Part shown: piece after piece, positions 35,129 through 45,335 of the stretch
Position numbering within the stretch: position 1 is the stretch's first letter
How the letters are laid out: each line of letters starts with the position of its first letter
DNA from: Pseudomonas sp. BBP2017
GTDB taxonomy: Bacteria > Pseudomonadota > Gammaproteobacteria > Pseudomonadales > Pseudomonadaceae
Length of the DNA: 64,000 nt
Reading direction: 5' to 3'
NCBI RefSeq assembly: GCF_003024385.1
Contig: NZ_PVZN01000010.1
Coordinates: 62,001 to 126,000 of the forward strand
Made by a program: the position numbers and the translations under genes
The notes under the pieces: generated by a model
The model's database searches: none
Told to the model about the DNA's origin: nothing
The model's input: the letters and a program-made list of their open reading frames with translations, nothing else

Positions 35129-36694
35129 TTAATCCGCCATTTCGGTCTGGCGCTCGACCGGGTCGATCAATACGGCTTTCTGCTGGCGCACCATCAGGTC
35201 GAGGATCTCGTCCTGACGTTCACCCAGCACCCCGGAAAAGCTGATGCCGCTGGCCTTGCTCGGTGCCAGCATCGACACCCGGTACAGCTCCACGCTCAAC
35301 GGCGAGTCGATCGACAACGGGCCGCTGCCGTTGGCCGCCAGCTCACCACCGACGACGATCAGCGAGACCTTGGTGTCGAACGGGTCGAGGGCGATGTCGC
35401 GGTCGGTGTCGGAGAGGTCCTTGATGTGGCCGTACACGCCGACCAGGCCGTTGGCCATGGCGACGTTCTCGTACAGGCGGATGTTGACGCTGTTGCGCAC
35501 GCGAATGCCGTGGCGGCGGTTGTTGATCAGCTTGTTGCCCCAGATCAGGTTGTCGCCGCTTTCGTACAGGGTGATGCCGTCGGTGTGGTTGCGGTAGATC
35601 TCGTTGTAGGCGATCAGGTTGTTGACGCTGTTACGGTCGATCACCACGCCCGAGAGCTTGTTGTCGTAGCTCTTGTTGTTGATGATCCAGCTGTCGTTGA
35701 CCTCACGGGACACGATGATGCCGTGCTTCTTTTTCGTCCCGTACACGCTGTTGCCGGCGATGATCAAACGGTGCGAACGGTCGTGCGGGTCAATGCCGTA
35801 GACGATGTTGTCGCGGTAGGTGCTGTCCTTGACCACGAAGTCGCTGGTTTCGTAGCAGTAGAAGCCGTACCACATGTCGCTGAACTGTGAGCCGATGATC
35901 CAGCCGGTAGGTTCGGCGCGGCCCATCTGCTTGGCCATGTTCGGCGTGTACTGGGAAATACTCACCCCGTAGGACTTACTCTTGGCGTAGCCGAAGCTGG
36001 CCATCTGGCTGTTGACGATGTAAGTCTCGGTGCCGCCCCAGGACAGCAGGAACGGGCGGAACTCGTTGGGCGAACGGAACGTCGCCGGGCCGTTGTCCTG
36101 CTCGCGCCAGCCGGTCACCTTGGTATCGGTGACGAACAGTTTGCCGTCGTTGACGATGAACGCGCCGCCTTCCTGGGACAGGCGCAGTTCCTTGACCTTG
36201 GCGTCGATCTCCAGCACACCCTTGGCGCCGACCACGATAGGCAGGCGCGCCAGGTAGACGCCTGGCGAGGTTTCGCTCAGGTACTGTTTGGGCACGCGCT
36301 TGCTCAGTTCGCTGAAGTCGACATGGCCGTCATCGATGAAGATCGCCTGCGGAATGCCGTGCTGACGCGCCACCCATTCGGCCATCTTGTTGTCGCCACC
36401 GATGAATTCCTTGAGTGCGTTTTCCTGCAGCATGCGCCGCACCGAGACTTTGCCCTTGTGCGTACGCTGGATCTTTTTCTGCACTGCCTCAGCGCTGTAG
36501 CCGGACAGGTCGGGCAGGGTCGGCGGCGGAATCTGCAGCGGTTCGATCGGCGCGCTGCTGACCGTATAAGTCTTGGCCTGTTGCAGTCCTTTGGCCACCG
36601 GAACCGGCGCCTGACTGTTGGCCAGGGCGATGCTGCTGGCCAGCAACAGGCTACCGGCCAGCAAGCGCTGCAGGGTGTTCGATTGAAGGCTCAT
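35129..36694 (-). CDS. algG: AlgG, periplasmic mannuronan C-5-epimerase
   Basis: 521 residues: signal peptide (LLAGSLLLASSIALA), then a right-handed beta-helix built of Asn-rich rungs (NNKSYDNKLSGVVIDRNSVNNLIAYNEI). The catalytic motif is DPHD (302-305) in YGIDPHDRSHRL. It converts mannuronate to guluronate in the polymer. It lies 12 bp before algX and 18 bp after algE. Confidence 0.98.
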   Translation of the reverse strand: MSLQSNTLQRLLAGSLLLASSIALANSQAPVPVAKGLQQAKTYTVSSAPIEPLQIPPPTLPDLSGYSAEAVQKKIQRTHKGKVSVRRMLQENALKEFIGGDNKMAEWVARQHGIPQAIFIDDGHVDFSELSKRVPKQYLSETSPGVYLARLPIVVGAKGVLEIDAKVKELRLSQEGGAFIVNDGKLFVTDTKVTGWREQDNGPATFRSPNEFRPFLLSWGGTETYIVNSQMASFGYAKSKSYGVSISQYTPNMAKQMGRAEPTGWIIGSQFSDMWYGFYCYETSDFVVKDSTYRDNIVYGIDPHDRSHRLIIAGNSVYGTKKKHGIIVSREVNDSWIINNKSYDNKLSGVVIDRNSVNNLIAYNEIYRNHTDGITLYESGDNLIWGNKLINNRRHGIRVRNSVNIRLYENVAMANGLVGVYGHIKDLSDTDRDIALDPFDTKVSLIVVGGELAANGSGPLSIDSPLSVELYRVSMLAPSKASGISFSGVLGERQDEILDLMVRQQKAVLIDPVERQTEMAD

Positions 36695-36712
36695 ATCAGT
36701 GCACTCCAGGCA

Positions 36713-38188
36713 TCAGAAGCGCCAGATCACGTCGACGAAGGCGCGGTGCATGTACGAGTCGGTTTCCTTGCCATAGGCGTCACCCGGCTTGAACACCCCG
36801 GCACGCAAACGCACCAGCGCCGACGGCTCGTCGACCGACTGGCTCAAGGAGGCGGGCAACAGGCCTTGCTTGAAGTACTTGGTGACCACCACATCCATTT
36901 CCTGGCCCAGATCTTTCTCGCCCTGGATCAGCGGACGGTTGATCCCGTTGTCCTCGACCACCGCGTTGATGCCGCTGCTGCTGATGTTCTGGTCGCCATC
37001 GACGCGCCAGAATTTGTGGTAGATCAGGCTGGCGTCGTAGTCGTCGCGCAGTTGCCAGGAGGTGAACAGGGTCGCGGCCTGGAGGTTGCCCAGTTCGCCA
37101 CGGAACGCCTCGCCGAAGCGGTGCACGCGTGAGCGGGTGCCGGTGAAGTTGGAGCGGTTGCTTTCAAGGCCGGTCTGCTCGTAGTTGCTCGAACCGTCGC
37201 TGCCACCGCCGCCGCGGGCGTAGGCGGCGCCGACTTGCCAGTTGGGGTCAAGGCGCAGGCGGATACCGAGGTCGCTGGCCCAGGCGTTGACGTCACGGCT
37301 CTGCTTGCCGCTGGCAATCTGTTCGCCATTGACGGTAGTGGTGTTGAGGCTGTCGCGGTCACCGGTCAGCCAGGTCACGCTACCCCAGTAATTGACCAGG
37401 TTCTGGTTGCGCCAGTTGTAGGCGTCGCTGTTGGCCTCAAGGCCCAGCCAGGTCAGATCGCCGGTACGTGTCTTGTCCAGCTCATCGACGGTCTCGCCCG
37501 GGCTCTTGAGATTGCCGTTGTCATGGGTGTGGTGGGCGCGCAGGCCGGCCCAATGCCCTGGTGTCCACTGGGTGGCAATGTCGCCGTAGACGTGCAGGCG
37601 ATCCTTGTCTACCGGGGCCAGCTCGGTGAGGTCGGTACGGTATTCACTGAAGCGCTCGGCGACGCCAAGGTTGGCGCGCAGCAGGGTGGTGTCGAAGGTC
37701 CAGTTCAGCGCTTCGATGTTGGTGTCGCGCCACATGCCGTCTTCGTTGCGCAGGCGCTGGCGGCCGAAGCGCAGCTGTTCGCCGGGGTAGGCAGTCAGGC
37801 CGCTGTAGCCGACCCAGAATTCGCGCATCGCCAGGTAGCTCTTGTCAGCCTCGCGGCCATCGGCATTACTGCTGCCAGATTCGGCTTGGTTGCCGGACTG
37901 GCGCAGAGAGTCGGTCTCGATGATGTCGGTGGCGGCAACCGCCTGGCCCATGGCGAAGGCGCTCCAGTTGCCGCGTTCACCATAGACCCAGGGGCGCAGG
38001 TCCAGACCCACACCGTTGACGTCGCCACCAGAGCGGGTGCCCAGATCGCGGTCGTCTTCGGACTGACCGGTGATCTTTATATCCAGGCCAAAGTTCTTTT
38101 CAGCGGTCATCGCCGCCAGGGTCGGGCACGACCACAGCAGGGCGAAACCAAGGCCGAGGCCGGCTTTCATCCACGGATTGAGTGTCAT
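36713..38188 (-). CDS. algE: AlgE, outer-membrane alginate export porin
   Basis: 491 residues: signal peptide ([16 protein letters not shown]), then [28 protein letters not shown] and alternating amphipathic strands rich in Arg and aromatic residues, ending in a C-terminal Phe (VDVIWRF). AlgE is the 18-strand pore through which the anionic polymer leaves the cell. Its start overlaps the algK stop (ATGA). Confidence 0.98.
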   Translation of the reverse strand: MTLNPWMKAGLGLGFALLWSCPTLAAMTAEKNFGLDIKITGQSEDDRDLGTRSGGDVNGVGLDLRPWVYGERGNWSAFAMGQAVAATDIIETDSLRQSGNQAESGSSNADGREADKSYLAMREFWVGYSGLTAYPGEQLRFGRQRLRNEDGMWRDTNIEALNWTFDTTLLRANLGVAERFSEYRTDLTELAPVDKDRLHVYGDIATQWTPGHWAGLRAHHTHDNGNLKSPGETVDELDKTRTGDLTWLGLEANSDAYNWRNQNLVNYWGSVTWLTGDRDSLNTTTVNGEQIASGKQSRDVNAWASDLGIRLRLDPNWQVGAAYARGGGGSDGSSNYEQTGLESNRSNFTGTRSRVHRFGEAFRGELGNLQAATLFTSWQLRDDYDASLIYHKFWRVDGDQNISSSGINAVVEDNGINRPLIQGEKDLGQEMDVVVTKYFKQGLLPASLSQSVDEPSALVRLRAGVFKPGDAYGKETDSYMHRAFVDVIWRF

Positions 38189-39654
38189 AGGGAGTCCTCG
38201 CCTTCTTCAGGTGCTTGCACAGCATGCAGGGCCAGGGCACCTGCGCCTTGGCCGATGGCGCCACGGGCCTGACGCTCCTGTTGCAACAGGCGTTCGGCCT
38301 GGGCTTTTTGTGGTGGGCTGAGTTGCTGGTCGAGCTCAGCGGCCAGTGTCTGGGATTGCTCGCTGGGGTTAGCCTGCGCCAGTTGGCTGAAGACCCAGGC
38401 GTTGACCAGGTCCTGGCGAATGCCATGGCCTTCGCTGAACAGCTGCGCCAGGGCGTAGTCGGCACTGAGCTGGCCGCCGCGGGCGGCCGTGAGCAGATGA
38501 TCGACCGCTTTCTGCGGATCGACGTTGCCCAGGTAGCCACGGCGGTACAGCTGACCCAGGTAGTAATGGGCGCTGATTTCGCCAGCGTCGGCGGCGTTTT
38601 GCAGATGGCTTTCGGCTTTTTCTGCATCGGCCGGAACAGTCTTGCCTTCGTAATACAGGCGCCCCAGCAACAGCTCGGCACGGGGTTGTTCAGCCGCTCG
38701 GCCCTTGTCGATGTACTCCATCAGCTTGTCGGTGTCGCCAAGCTCGGGGAAGTCGTAGGCCAATTGCGCCAGGCTGACCCAGGAGGCCGGGTTGACGGGA
38801 GCCACTTGCTCAAGCAGCGCCTGGGCGGTTTTCTCGTCGGTCTGCCCCAAGCTGCGGTCGGCCAGCACACGGGCGACGCTGTCGACGCGGCTGGCTGGAA
38901 TCACGCCGCGCTGGTAGGCGCTTTTCACTTGCTCGATCAACGCGGCTTGCTGCTCGGCCTGGCCGCGTTTCTGGTACACGCTCGCCAGTTCGACGTAGCA
39001 AACGTCGGTGGTGGTCAGTGCGGCCTTGCAGATCCGCTCGACCTCGGCCAGGTGCTGGTCGTAGGTGTTCTGGGTGCGATATAGCAGCACTTGGGCCAGG
39101 CCCGCTTCCGGGTAGCCTGCGGCGCGCCACTGATCGATCTGCTGTTGTGCATTGGTGCCGGGGAAGCTCTGCGGGAATTGCAGGTAGAGCATCGCCAGAG
39201 GAATCAGGGTGCTGCCCTCGCCATTGGCGAAGGCTTTCTTCAGCAGGGTTTCGGCTTCCTGGCGTTCAGCTTCAGAAGCATCCGCTTTGGCGGCCAGCAG
39301 ACGGCCAAGGCGAGCCTGGGCACGCGGCGAAATATCGGCGGCAGCGCGGTAGGTCGCTTCGGCTTGCTTGAGTTTGGCCGGATCGCGGGTTTCCATCTGG
39401 ATATCGGCCAGACCGACCTGAGCCTCGCTGTAGCCGAGGTCGGCCAGTTGCTGGTAGTTCTGTTCGGCCAGGGCGGTGTCGCCGCGCTTGAGCGCTTCGT
39501 TGGCCAGGCGTTGGTCGGGCAGGCCGGCGCAACCGGCCAGGCTGATGGCCAGGGCCAGGCTGCACAGGATCATGAGCGAGCTGGGCCCATGGGGGCCGCT
39601 GCGCAGCCCATCGCCGGCAATGCCGGCTCCTACAGGTCGAGTATTCACCAGCAT
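38185..39654 (-). CDS. algK: AlgK, TPR/Sel1 outer-membrane lipoprotein with REP-derived leader
   Basis: About 489 residues of Sel1-like TPR repeats ([58 protein letters not shown]), a scaffold linking AlgE, AlgX and Alg44. The lipobox is SLAGC followed by [17 protein letters not shown], as in known AlgK. Upstream of this core the frame runs through a REP element to an ATG at 39654 or a GTG at 39648, both behind AAGGGAG. A start at 39573 would leave only about 14 residues before the lipid Cys and has no ribosome site. The translated leader therefore seems to be REP sequence. It starts 7 bp after alg44. Confidence 0.93.
   Translation of the reverse strand: MLVNTRPVGAGIAGDGLRSGPHGPSSLMILCSLALAISLAGCAGLPDQRLANEALKRGDTALAEQNYQQLADLGYSEAQVGLADIQMETRDPAKLKQAEATYRAAADISPRAQARLGRLLAAKADASEAERQEAETLLKKAFANGEGSTLIPLAMLYLQFPQSFPGTNAQQQIDQWRAAGYPEAGLAQVLLYRTQNTYDQHLAEVERICKAALTTTDVCYVELASVYQKRGQAEQQAALIEQVKSAYQRGVIPASRVDSVARVLADRSLGQTDEKTAQALLEQVAPVNPASWVSLAQLAYDFPELGDTDKLMEYIDKGRAAEQPRAELLLGRLYYEGKTVPADAEKAESHLQNAADAGEISAHYYLGQLYRRGYLGNVDPQKAVDHLLTAARGGQLSADYALAQLFSEGHGIRQDLVNAWVFSQLAQANPSEQSQTLAAELDQQLSPPQKAQAERLLQQERQARGAIGQGAGALALHAVQAPEEGEDSL
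39587..39637. repeat. REP (GGAGCCGGC type) within the 5' end of algK
   Basis: On the minus strand CCTGTAGGAGCCGGCATTGC and the following GCCGGCGATGGGCTGCGCAG match the second REP type seen at 49483. Here it is in frame with algK and encodes part of the predicted signal-peptide N-region. Confidence 0.8.
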
Positions 39655-39661
39655 GTCTCCC

Positions 39662-40828
39662 TTAGAGCCCACGGGCTACGGCTTTGTCGATCAGCCAGTC
39701 CAGCGACGGGCCACGATTGCTGTCCACCGCCACTGGGCGGTCCGCCAGTTCGCCGGGCAAGGCACCTTCGGGTTGGATCTGCACACGAATGTCCGAAGAC
39801 AGGTCTTCGCTGTTCAGGCTGGTGCTGCTGACGATCTCGCCAGTGCGCCATTGGTCTTCGCCAGCGATCTGGAAATTGACCCGGGTACCCGGCTGGACGT
39901 CGTCGAACTGGCGATAGCTGAAACGCGCCTCGACGCTCGGATTCACCGTGCGCGGAATCAGCTGGAAGATCACCTGGCCTTTGCTTGCATACTGGCCGTC
40001 ATCCACCAATTGGCGAGCGACCACACAATCGCAAGGGCTGGTCAGGGTGCCGCTCAGTTGCTTGCCGAACAGTTCTTCGACCTTGCTCGGCTCAAGCTGT
40101 TGGTCGTCCAGATGGCCCTTGAGCATGTCCAGCATGCTGGTGCTGAACGAGGCCAGCGGTGCGCCCTTGACCACCTGGCCACCATCCTCGACCAGGCTTT
40201 GCAGTGTGCCGTCGCGGGGCATGGTGACGTTGGTGGTCGGCACACTGACCACACCGGCCTGGGCATGGCTGACGAAGTAAAGGCCATACACCGACTTGGC
40301 GATGAAGCCGAAGGCGGCGACGCCGACCACGAACACGCCAAGGCTGAACGTCACCGCACGCAGACGGCCGAGGGCACTCATGCCGCCGTTGGCGTCTTTG
40401 TGCTTGCGCGCCTTGGTGAAGTTGTCGCGTTGCAGGGTGCTGAGCACATCGCCAATGGTGATCAACTCGCCCGACAAGTGCGAAGTGATGATGTGTCGCA
40501 GGGTAGCGATATCGCGCGGCTCAAGGTTCTGGAACTGCACGCCGGTACGGCCGCTGGACGGGTCGAAGGAGCGCACCTGGAACTCGATGTCCATGGCCAG
40601 GCCGAGCTTGTCGACGGTGAACTGCAAGCGCCCGCGCGACACATCGCCGATTTTCAGCGGCTGCTTGGCATGGAAGCTCAGGCCGCCGGCAGACAGGTCA
40701 TCGACCTTCACTTCCAGGGTTTCGCGGTTGCTCCCCAGGTAACGCAATTTGGCCGGGATGCGCACCCGGGCGTGCTGGCGCTGGGCTTCGGACTCATGCA
40801 CGACATTGACGTTCACGGCGGTATTCAT
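39662..40828 (-). CDS. alg44: Alg44, c-di-GMP-binding alginate copolymerase subunit
   Basis: 388 residues from the ATG at 40828; earlier in-frame starts would overlap alg8. The N-terminal PilZ domain keeps the c-di-GMP ligands RQHAR (Arg17, Arg21) and DLSAGG (Asp44, Ser46). A single membrane helix (SLGVFVVGVAAFGFIAKSVYGLYFV) follows, then a periplasmic HlyD-like barrel (GTLQSLVEDGGQVVKGAPLASF). With Alg8 it forms the polymerase, switched on by c-di-GMP. Gap to alg8 is 37 bp. Confidence 0.97.
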   Translation of the reverse strand: MNTAVNVNVVHESEAQRQHARVRIPAKLRYLGSNRETLEVKVDDLSAGGLSFHAKQPLKIGDVSRGRLQFTVDKLGLAMDIEFQVRSFDPSSGRTGVQFQNLEPRDIATLRHIITSHLSGELITIGDVLSTLQRDNFTKARKHKDANGGMSALGRLRAVTFSLGVFVVGVAAFGFIAKSVYGLYFVSHAQAGVVSVPTTNVTMPRDGTLQSLVEDGGQVVKGAPLASFSTSMLDMLKGHLDDQQLEPSKVEELFGKQLSGTLTSPCDCVVARQLVDDGQYASKGQVIFQLIPRTVNPSVEARFSYRQFDDVQPGTRVNFQIAGEDQWRTGEIVSSTSLNSEDLSSDIRVQIQPEGALPGELADRPVAVDSNRGPSLDWLIDKAVARGL

Positions 40829-40865
40829 GGCGATTTGTTCCTGTTTAATCCAATCGGTTTCCGGC

Positions 40866-42347
40866 TCACACGACCATGAACAGCACAGCAATGAAGATGC
40901 TGGCTGCCGAGAAGGTCATGGTCCGGGAGGACCAGGTGTTGAACCATTGTTGAAAGCTGGCGAGGTCGCGTTTGAGGGCAGTCGGCTGGCGCGTCCAGGA
41001 CTGCTTGTCGAGGCGGAAGAACACGTAGATTTTCATGATCGCGCCGACGATCTGGTTGTAATAAAGGATCAGCGGGTAGGCCGGACCGATGTTGTGGCCC
41101 GAGCACAGCAGCATGAGGGTCAGGATCAGGCGGGTGATGCCGATCCACAGCAGGTATACCAACAGGAACGCCGGGCCGAATTTCAGGCTGGCAATCACCG
41201 CAACGCTCAAGCCCAGCAGGCTGGTCCACATCGATACACGCTGGTCGAACAGCACCACGCTGGTGAACAGGCCCAGGCGACGGATACCCAAGCCGAGGGC
41301 TCGCGAGTTCTGCCGCAGGTTGTTGCCGTACCAGCGGTACATCAGTTTGCGGCTGGCCTTGATGAAGCTCTTTTCCGGCGGGTGCTCGACCGTGTTGATC
41401 GCCGCGTCCGGCACGTAGAAGGTGTCGTAGCCCAGGCGCATGAGGCTGAACCAGCTGGACTTGTCGTCACCGGTGAGGAACTTGAAGCGGCCCAGACGCC
41501 AGTGCTGCAGCGAGTCGTTCTCGACGTCGGCGATGAATTCTGGGTTGGTCACCACCGCGGCGCGGAACACCGACATGCGCCCGGTCATGGTCAGCACGCG
41601 CTTGGACAGGGCCATCGAGCACATGTTGATGTGGCGCTGGGCGAAGCGCAGCTTGTGCCACTCGCTCATGATGTAGCCGCCGCGCACTTCGCAGAATTCG
41701 TTGGTGGTCAGGCCGCCGACATTGGCGAACAACTTGAACCACGGCACGGTCTTGCGCACCACGCCTGCATCGAGCACGGTATCGCCGTCGATCACCGCTA
41801 CCACGGCATTCTCGTCCGGCAAGTGGCGGGAGATGGCACGAAAACCGTAGGCCAGACCGTCACGCTTGCCGGTCCCGGCGATACGCACGAAGTCCAGGGT
41901 GACGCGGTCCGGCGGATTGAGTTTTTCCCAGAGGCTTTTCACCAGCAGCTCGTCTGACATTTCCACCAGCGAGCAGACCACCGTGGTCGGGTAGCCGCAG
42001 TCGATCGCCTCGCGAATTACCGAGCTGTAGACCTGGGCAGTGGTCAGGGCGTCGATGCGAAAGCTGGTGACCATCAGGTAGACATGCGATGGATCGGCGG
42101 CGCTGCCCAGCTTGCGCACCTTGCGACGTAGCAGCGGGTAGACCACATAGAGAAACAGCATGCCGCGCACAAAGTGCGTGGCACCCATGGAATAGCGCCA
42201 GATACCGACGGCGCCGACGAGGAAAATGAAATCCTTCGAGTCGGGGTCGAAAATGGAGTTGGGCAAGGCCAGGGCGATCAACATGAGCAGGCTCACGTAG
42301 AACAGCCAACCGGCGACCTGTAGCAGGTCGTGCTTGAGCCTTTGCAT
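40866..42347 (-). CDS. alg8: Alg8, mannuronan synthase (GT2)
   Basis: 493 residues from the ATG at 42347 (MQRLKHDLL); an ATG three codons earlier at 42356 is almost as good. Family 2 glycosyltransferase in the inner membrane with N-terminal helices, the donor-binding DGD in [12 protein letters not shown], a TGDDKSSW block and a MYRWYGNN motif equivalent to QxxRW. Four or so C-terminal helices follow. It polymerises GDP-mannuronate while moving the chain into the periplasm. Confidence 0.97.
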   Translation of the reverse strand: MQRLKHDLLQVAGWLFYVSLLMLIALALPNSIFDPDSKDFIFLVGAVGIWRYSMGATHFVRGMLFLYVVYPLLRRKVRKLGSAADPSHVYLMVTSFRIDALTTAQVYSSVIREAIDCGYPTTVVCSLVEMSDELLVKSLWEKLNPPDRVTLDFVRIAGTGKRDGLAYGFRAISRHLPDENAVVAVIDGDTVLDAGVVRKTVPWFKLFANVGGLTTNEFCEVRGGYIMSEWHKLRFAQRHINMCSMALSKRVLTMTGRMSVFRAAVVTNPEFIADVENDSLQHWRLGRFKFLTGDDKSSWFSLMRLGYDTFYVPDAAINTVEHPPEKSFIKASRKLMYRWYGNNLRQNSRALGLGIRRLGLFTSVVLFDQRVSMWTSLLGLSVAVIASLKFGPAFLLVYLLWIGITRLILTLMLLCSGHNIGPAYPLILYYNQIVGAIMKIYVFFRLDKQSWTRQPTALKRDLASFQQWFNTWSSRTMTFSAASIFIAVLFMVV

Positions 42348-42419
42348 GTTCTGCATCCGTATCCAGAGAGGAGAGAAGGGTGATGCACAGGGCCCAAAGG
42401 CCCTGCGCAACCTGCCGGG

Positions 42420-43736
42420 TTACCAGCAGATGCCTTCGGTGCGGGTGGCCGGGGAACTGGCCTTGCTCATGAAGCCGACCAGATCGATGACCTGCTTGCC
42501 TTCAGGCGCTTGCTGGGCCAGGGCGCGGAACTTCTCGTCGCGGTTGCCCAGGACGATCACGTCGGCGTGGTTGATGACCTGGTCGAAGTCAGCGTTGAGC
42601 AGCGACGAAACGTGGGGGATCTTCGACTCGATGTAGTCCTTGTTCGCCCCGTGAACCCGGGCGTACTCGACGTTGCTGTCGTAGATGTTCAGCTCATAGC
42701 CCTTGCCGATCAGGCGCTCGGCCAGTTCCACCAGCGGGCTTTCGCGCAGGTCGTCGGTGCCGGCCTTGAAGCTCAGGCCAAGCAGGGCGACCTTGCGCTT
42801 GTCGTGGCTTTCGATGATGTCGAAAGCGTTCTGCACCTGCGATTCGTTGCTGGTCATCAGCGAGTTGAGCAGCGGCGCCTTCACGTCCAGGCTGCTGGCG
42901 CGGTAGGTCAGGGCGCGTACGTCCTTGGGCAGGCACGAACCGCCAAAGGCAAAGCCTGGGCGCATGTAGTACTGCGAAAGATTCAGGGCTTTGTCCTGGC
43001 AGACCACGTCCATCACTTCGCGGCCATCGACACCGACCGCTTTGGCGATGTTGCCGATCTCGTTGGCGAAGGTCACTTTTGCCGCGTGCCAGACGTTGCA
43101 GGTGTACTTGATCATCTCGGCCACTTCGATGTCCTTGCGGATGACCGGCGCGTCGAGCTCTTCATACAGCGACTGCAGGACGTCGCCGCTGGCCTTGTCC
43201 AGCTCACCGATGACCGTCATCGGTGGCTGGTCGTAATCCTTGATCGCGGTGCTTTCACGCAGGAACTCTGGGTTGACCGCTACGCCGAAATCGACGCCGG
43301 CTTTCTTCCCCGAGCAGTCTTCAAGTATCGGGATCACCACGTTCTTCACTGTGCCTGGCAGCACCGTACTGCGCACCACGATGGTGTGGCGGCTGGCTTT
43401 TTCGCGCAGCACGAAGCCGATTTCGCGGCACACCGACTCGATGTACTCCAGGCCCAGGTCGCCGTTCTTCTTGCTCGGCGTACCCACGCAGATCATCGAC
43501 AGGTCGCTGTCGATGATCGCCGCGGCAAAGTTGGTGGTACCACGCAGGCGGCCGGTGTCGATACCCTGTTGCAAGAGTGCTTCAAGCCCGGGTTCGACAA
43601 TTGGCGATTTGCCCTGGTTGATCAGATCAATCTTGGTCCTGGAAACATCCACGCCAATCACTTCATGACCCCGTGCGGACAGGCAACCAGCACAGACTGC
43701 ACCCACATAACCCAAACCAAAGATGCTGATACGCAT
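42420..43736 (-). CDS. algD: AlgD, GDP-mannose 6-dehydrogenase
   Basis: 438 residues from the ATG at 43736 (MRISIFGLGYVGAVCAG, the NAD loop). The catalytic cysteine is Cys268 in GGSCLPKD, and NPEFLRES is the UDP/GDP-sugar dehydrogenase block. It makes GDP-mannuronate by two oxidations, the committed and usually limiting step of alginate synthesis. First gene of the operon, behind a leader of about 360 nt and an AlgU-type promoter. Confidence 0.98.
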   Translation of the reverse strand: MRISIFGLGYVGAVCAGCLSARGHEVIGVDVSRTKIDLINQGKSPIVEPGLEALLQQGIDTGRLRGTTNFAAAIIDSDLSMICVGTPSKKNGDLGLEYIESVCREIGFVLREKASRHTIVVRSTVLPGTVKNVVIPILEDCSGKKAGVDFGVAVNPEFLRESTAIKDYDQPPMTVIGELDKASGDVLQSLYEELDAPVIRKDIEVAEMIKYTCNVWHAAKVTFANEIGNIAKAVGVDGREVMDVVCQDKALNLSQYYMRPGFAFGGSCLPKDVRALTYRASSLDVKAPLLNSLMTSNESQVQNAFDIIESHDKRKVALLGLSFKAGTDDLRESPLVELAERLIGKGYELNIYDSNVEYARVHGANKDYIESKIPHVSSLLNADFDQVINHADVIVLGNRDEKFRALAQQAPEGKQVIDLVGFMSKASSPATRTEGICW

Positions 43737-44095
43737 CGCTATCACCTCATGTGTTTATCATGCCGACTCAACTTGCAGAGTCAGGCCGGGTTGATTAACC
43801 AGCAATGTCCGGGCGAACGGAGTTGTGGCAAAAAGATGTCATTTCAGCGTTCGCAGGCATATAAATATGGAGTGCAAGATAATCTGCACTCGAAGTTGGC
43901 AGCCAATGGCCAATAATTATGGACGTGCCCTTCCATGCAGCCGTCTTTATTGCAATTCCGTGTCCGGATACTGCAGTGCTTGCTCTTTCAAGCGGATAAA
44001 ATCCTTTGAAATCAACCACTAGGACGATTTTTGTCGGGCGCGGATCTCCTCGGTTCGCTGTAGGTCATCTCTCACACGATGCTCGAGAATCGTTA
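43737..44095 (-). other. Long untranslated leader of the algD transcript
   Basis: About 360 bases lie between the predicted transcription start and the algD ATG. No credible gene is seen; short frames on both strands lack ribosome sites and family features. GGGCGAACGG at 43811-43820 is, on the minus strand, CCGTTCGCCC, one mismatch from the AlgR core CCGTTCGTC. The length is similar to the known algD leader of P. aeruginosa, which carries AlgR and AmrZ-type regulation. Confidence 0.6.
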
Positions 44096-44102
44096 CGGGT
44101 GG

Positions 44103-44130
44103 TATGAGCGATGGGCGAGGGAATAAGTTC
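44103..44130 (-). promoter_or_regulatory. AlgU (sigma-22) promoter of the alginate operon
   Basis: On the minus strand GAACTT (44125-44130) is followed after 17 nt by TCATA (44103-44107), against the AlgU/RpoE consensus GAACTT-N16/17-TCTGA. It is the only such match in the upstream region. It implies control through MucA/AlgU and therefore through AlgW, encoded at 60190. Confidence 0.8.
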
Positions 44131-44335
44131 CGAGGGCGGTTCAGTGAGCGTGAAAGATTTTTAAATAATTATTGAAGTGCCAGTGCTTTCACTTTGATAG
44201 CACTCGGTAGTTTCGTCCCTGTATATAAAGGGCGAACTTGTGGAGGGATGTTTTATTGCCAGTATCGGAAATTATTTTTTGAATTTCGTCAAAAAATTAC
44301 GAATGGTCTTAGTGGCGTTTTGCAATATTGGCGTT
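44131..44335. promoter_or_regulatory. AT-rich upstream regulatory region of algD
   Basis: About 200 bases between the AlgU promoter and a REP are far more AT-rich than the rest of the window, with runs such as TTTTTAAATAATTATTG and GAAATTATTTTTTG. No gene is visible. In relatives this far-upstream zone binds IHF, AlgB, AlgR and AmrZ; individual sites could not be assigned here. Confidence 0.5.
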
Positions 44336-44417
44336 ATCGCGGGGCAAGTCGAGTCGTCGCATCGCCGCTCCCACAGGGGCAATATAATTGCTGTGGGAGC
44401 GGGCTTGCCCCGCGATG
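44336..44417. repeat. REP pair with one interrupted arm
   Basis: The right arm is intact (GTGGGAGCGGGCTTGCCCCG). The left arm begins ATCGCGGGGCAAG and ends CGCTCCCAC, but about 16 extra bases separate the two. It lies between the algD control region and the end of yaaA. Confidence 0.85.
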
Positions 44418-44421
44418 CTGT

Positions 44422-45201
44422 TTACTCGTCCGGATGATCGCGCAGAAACACCAGATTGTCCGGCTTCGATTGCTCGGCACTGTAGTAGTAACCCTGCACA
44501 TCGAACTGCTTGAGCTGCTCGGGATCGTTGATGCGCTCCTGGATTACGAAACGGCTCATCATCCCGCGGGCTTTCTTGGCGTAGAAGCTGATGATTTTGT
44601 ACTGGCCGTTCTTGAAGTCGCGGAACTCGGTGTTGATGATCCGTGCCTTGAGCGCATTGCGTTTGACTGCGCTGAAGTACTCGTTGCTGGCCAGGTTGAG
44701 CAGCAGATCGTCGCCTTGCTCGGCGAGCGCCTGGTTCAGCCATTCGCTGATGCGCGTGCCCCAGAAGGCATACAGGTCCTTGCCGCGGGCGTTGGCCAGC
44801 TTGGTGCCCATTTCCAGACGGTAGGGTTGCATCAGGTCCAGCGGACGCAGCAGTCCGTACAGCCCCGAGAGCATGCGCAGGTGGTCCTGGGCGTAGCTGA
44901 AGTCGTCTTCGTTCAGGCTTTGGGCATCCAGACCGGTGTACACGTCACCCTTGAAGGCCAGTAACGCCTGCTTGGCGTTCTCCGGGGTGAAAGCCGGGGT
45001 CCAGCTGCCGAAGCGCGCGGCATTGAGGCCGGCGAGCTTGTCGGAGAGGTGCATCAGCTCGCTGATTTGCGCCGGTGACAGTTCGCGCAGTTGCCCGATC
45101 AGTTCCTGGGAGTCGTCCAGGTACTGCGGCTGGGTGTAGCGCTGGGTTACCGGCGGGGTGTCGTAATCGAGGGTCTTGGCGGGGGAAATCACCGTCAGCA
45201 T
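44422..45201 (-). CDS. yaaA: YaaA, peroxide-stress DNA/iron protection protein
   Basis: 259 residues from the ATG at 45201 ([17 protein letters not shown]), the family start; longer frames extend into non-coding DNA. Family blocks seen are [37 protein letters not shown] and a basic C-terminal half ([19 protein letters not shown]). YaaA proteins lower free iron and protect DNA during hydrogen peroxide stress. It is on the same strand as and upstream of algD, but a 690-bp control region separates them. Confidence 0.93.
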   Translation of the reverse strand: MLTVISPAKTLDYDTPPVTQRYTQPQYLDDSQELIGQLRELSPAQISELMHLSDKLAGLNAARFGSWTPAFTPENAKQALLAFKGDVYTGLDAQSLNEDDFSYAQDHLRMLSGLYGLLRPLDLMQPYRLEMGTKLANARGKDLYAFWGTRISEWLNQALAEQGDDLLLNLASNEYFSAVKRNALKARIINTEFRDFKNGQYKIISFYAKKARGMMSRFVIQERINDPEQLKQFDVQGYYYSAEQSKPDNLVFLRDHPDE

Positions 45202-45335
45202 CGGTCGGGCTCCTGAAATCGTGGCGCCGATTCTACGGGGCGGGGGCGTTGATCTCCAGCTATGACGTTGATAGCCACAGACCATCCCGACGCTTGACGC
45301 TATAGTGCGCGGCGAGGAAATCGGGGAGCTCGATC

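Noticed and set aside
33683..35890. A 735-codon plus-strand frame opposite algX and algG
   Set aside because: Runs across two genes with clear catalytic motifs on the other strand. The translation has no domain-like pattern.
43795..44019. Short frames on both strands in the algD leader, considered as small regulators
   Set aside because: Neither strand has a convincing ribosome site or recognisable sequence, and the region is explained as the untranslated leader behind the AlgU promoter.
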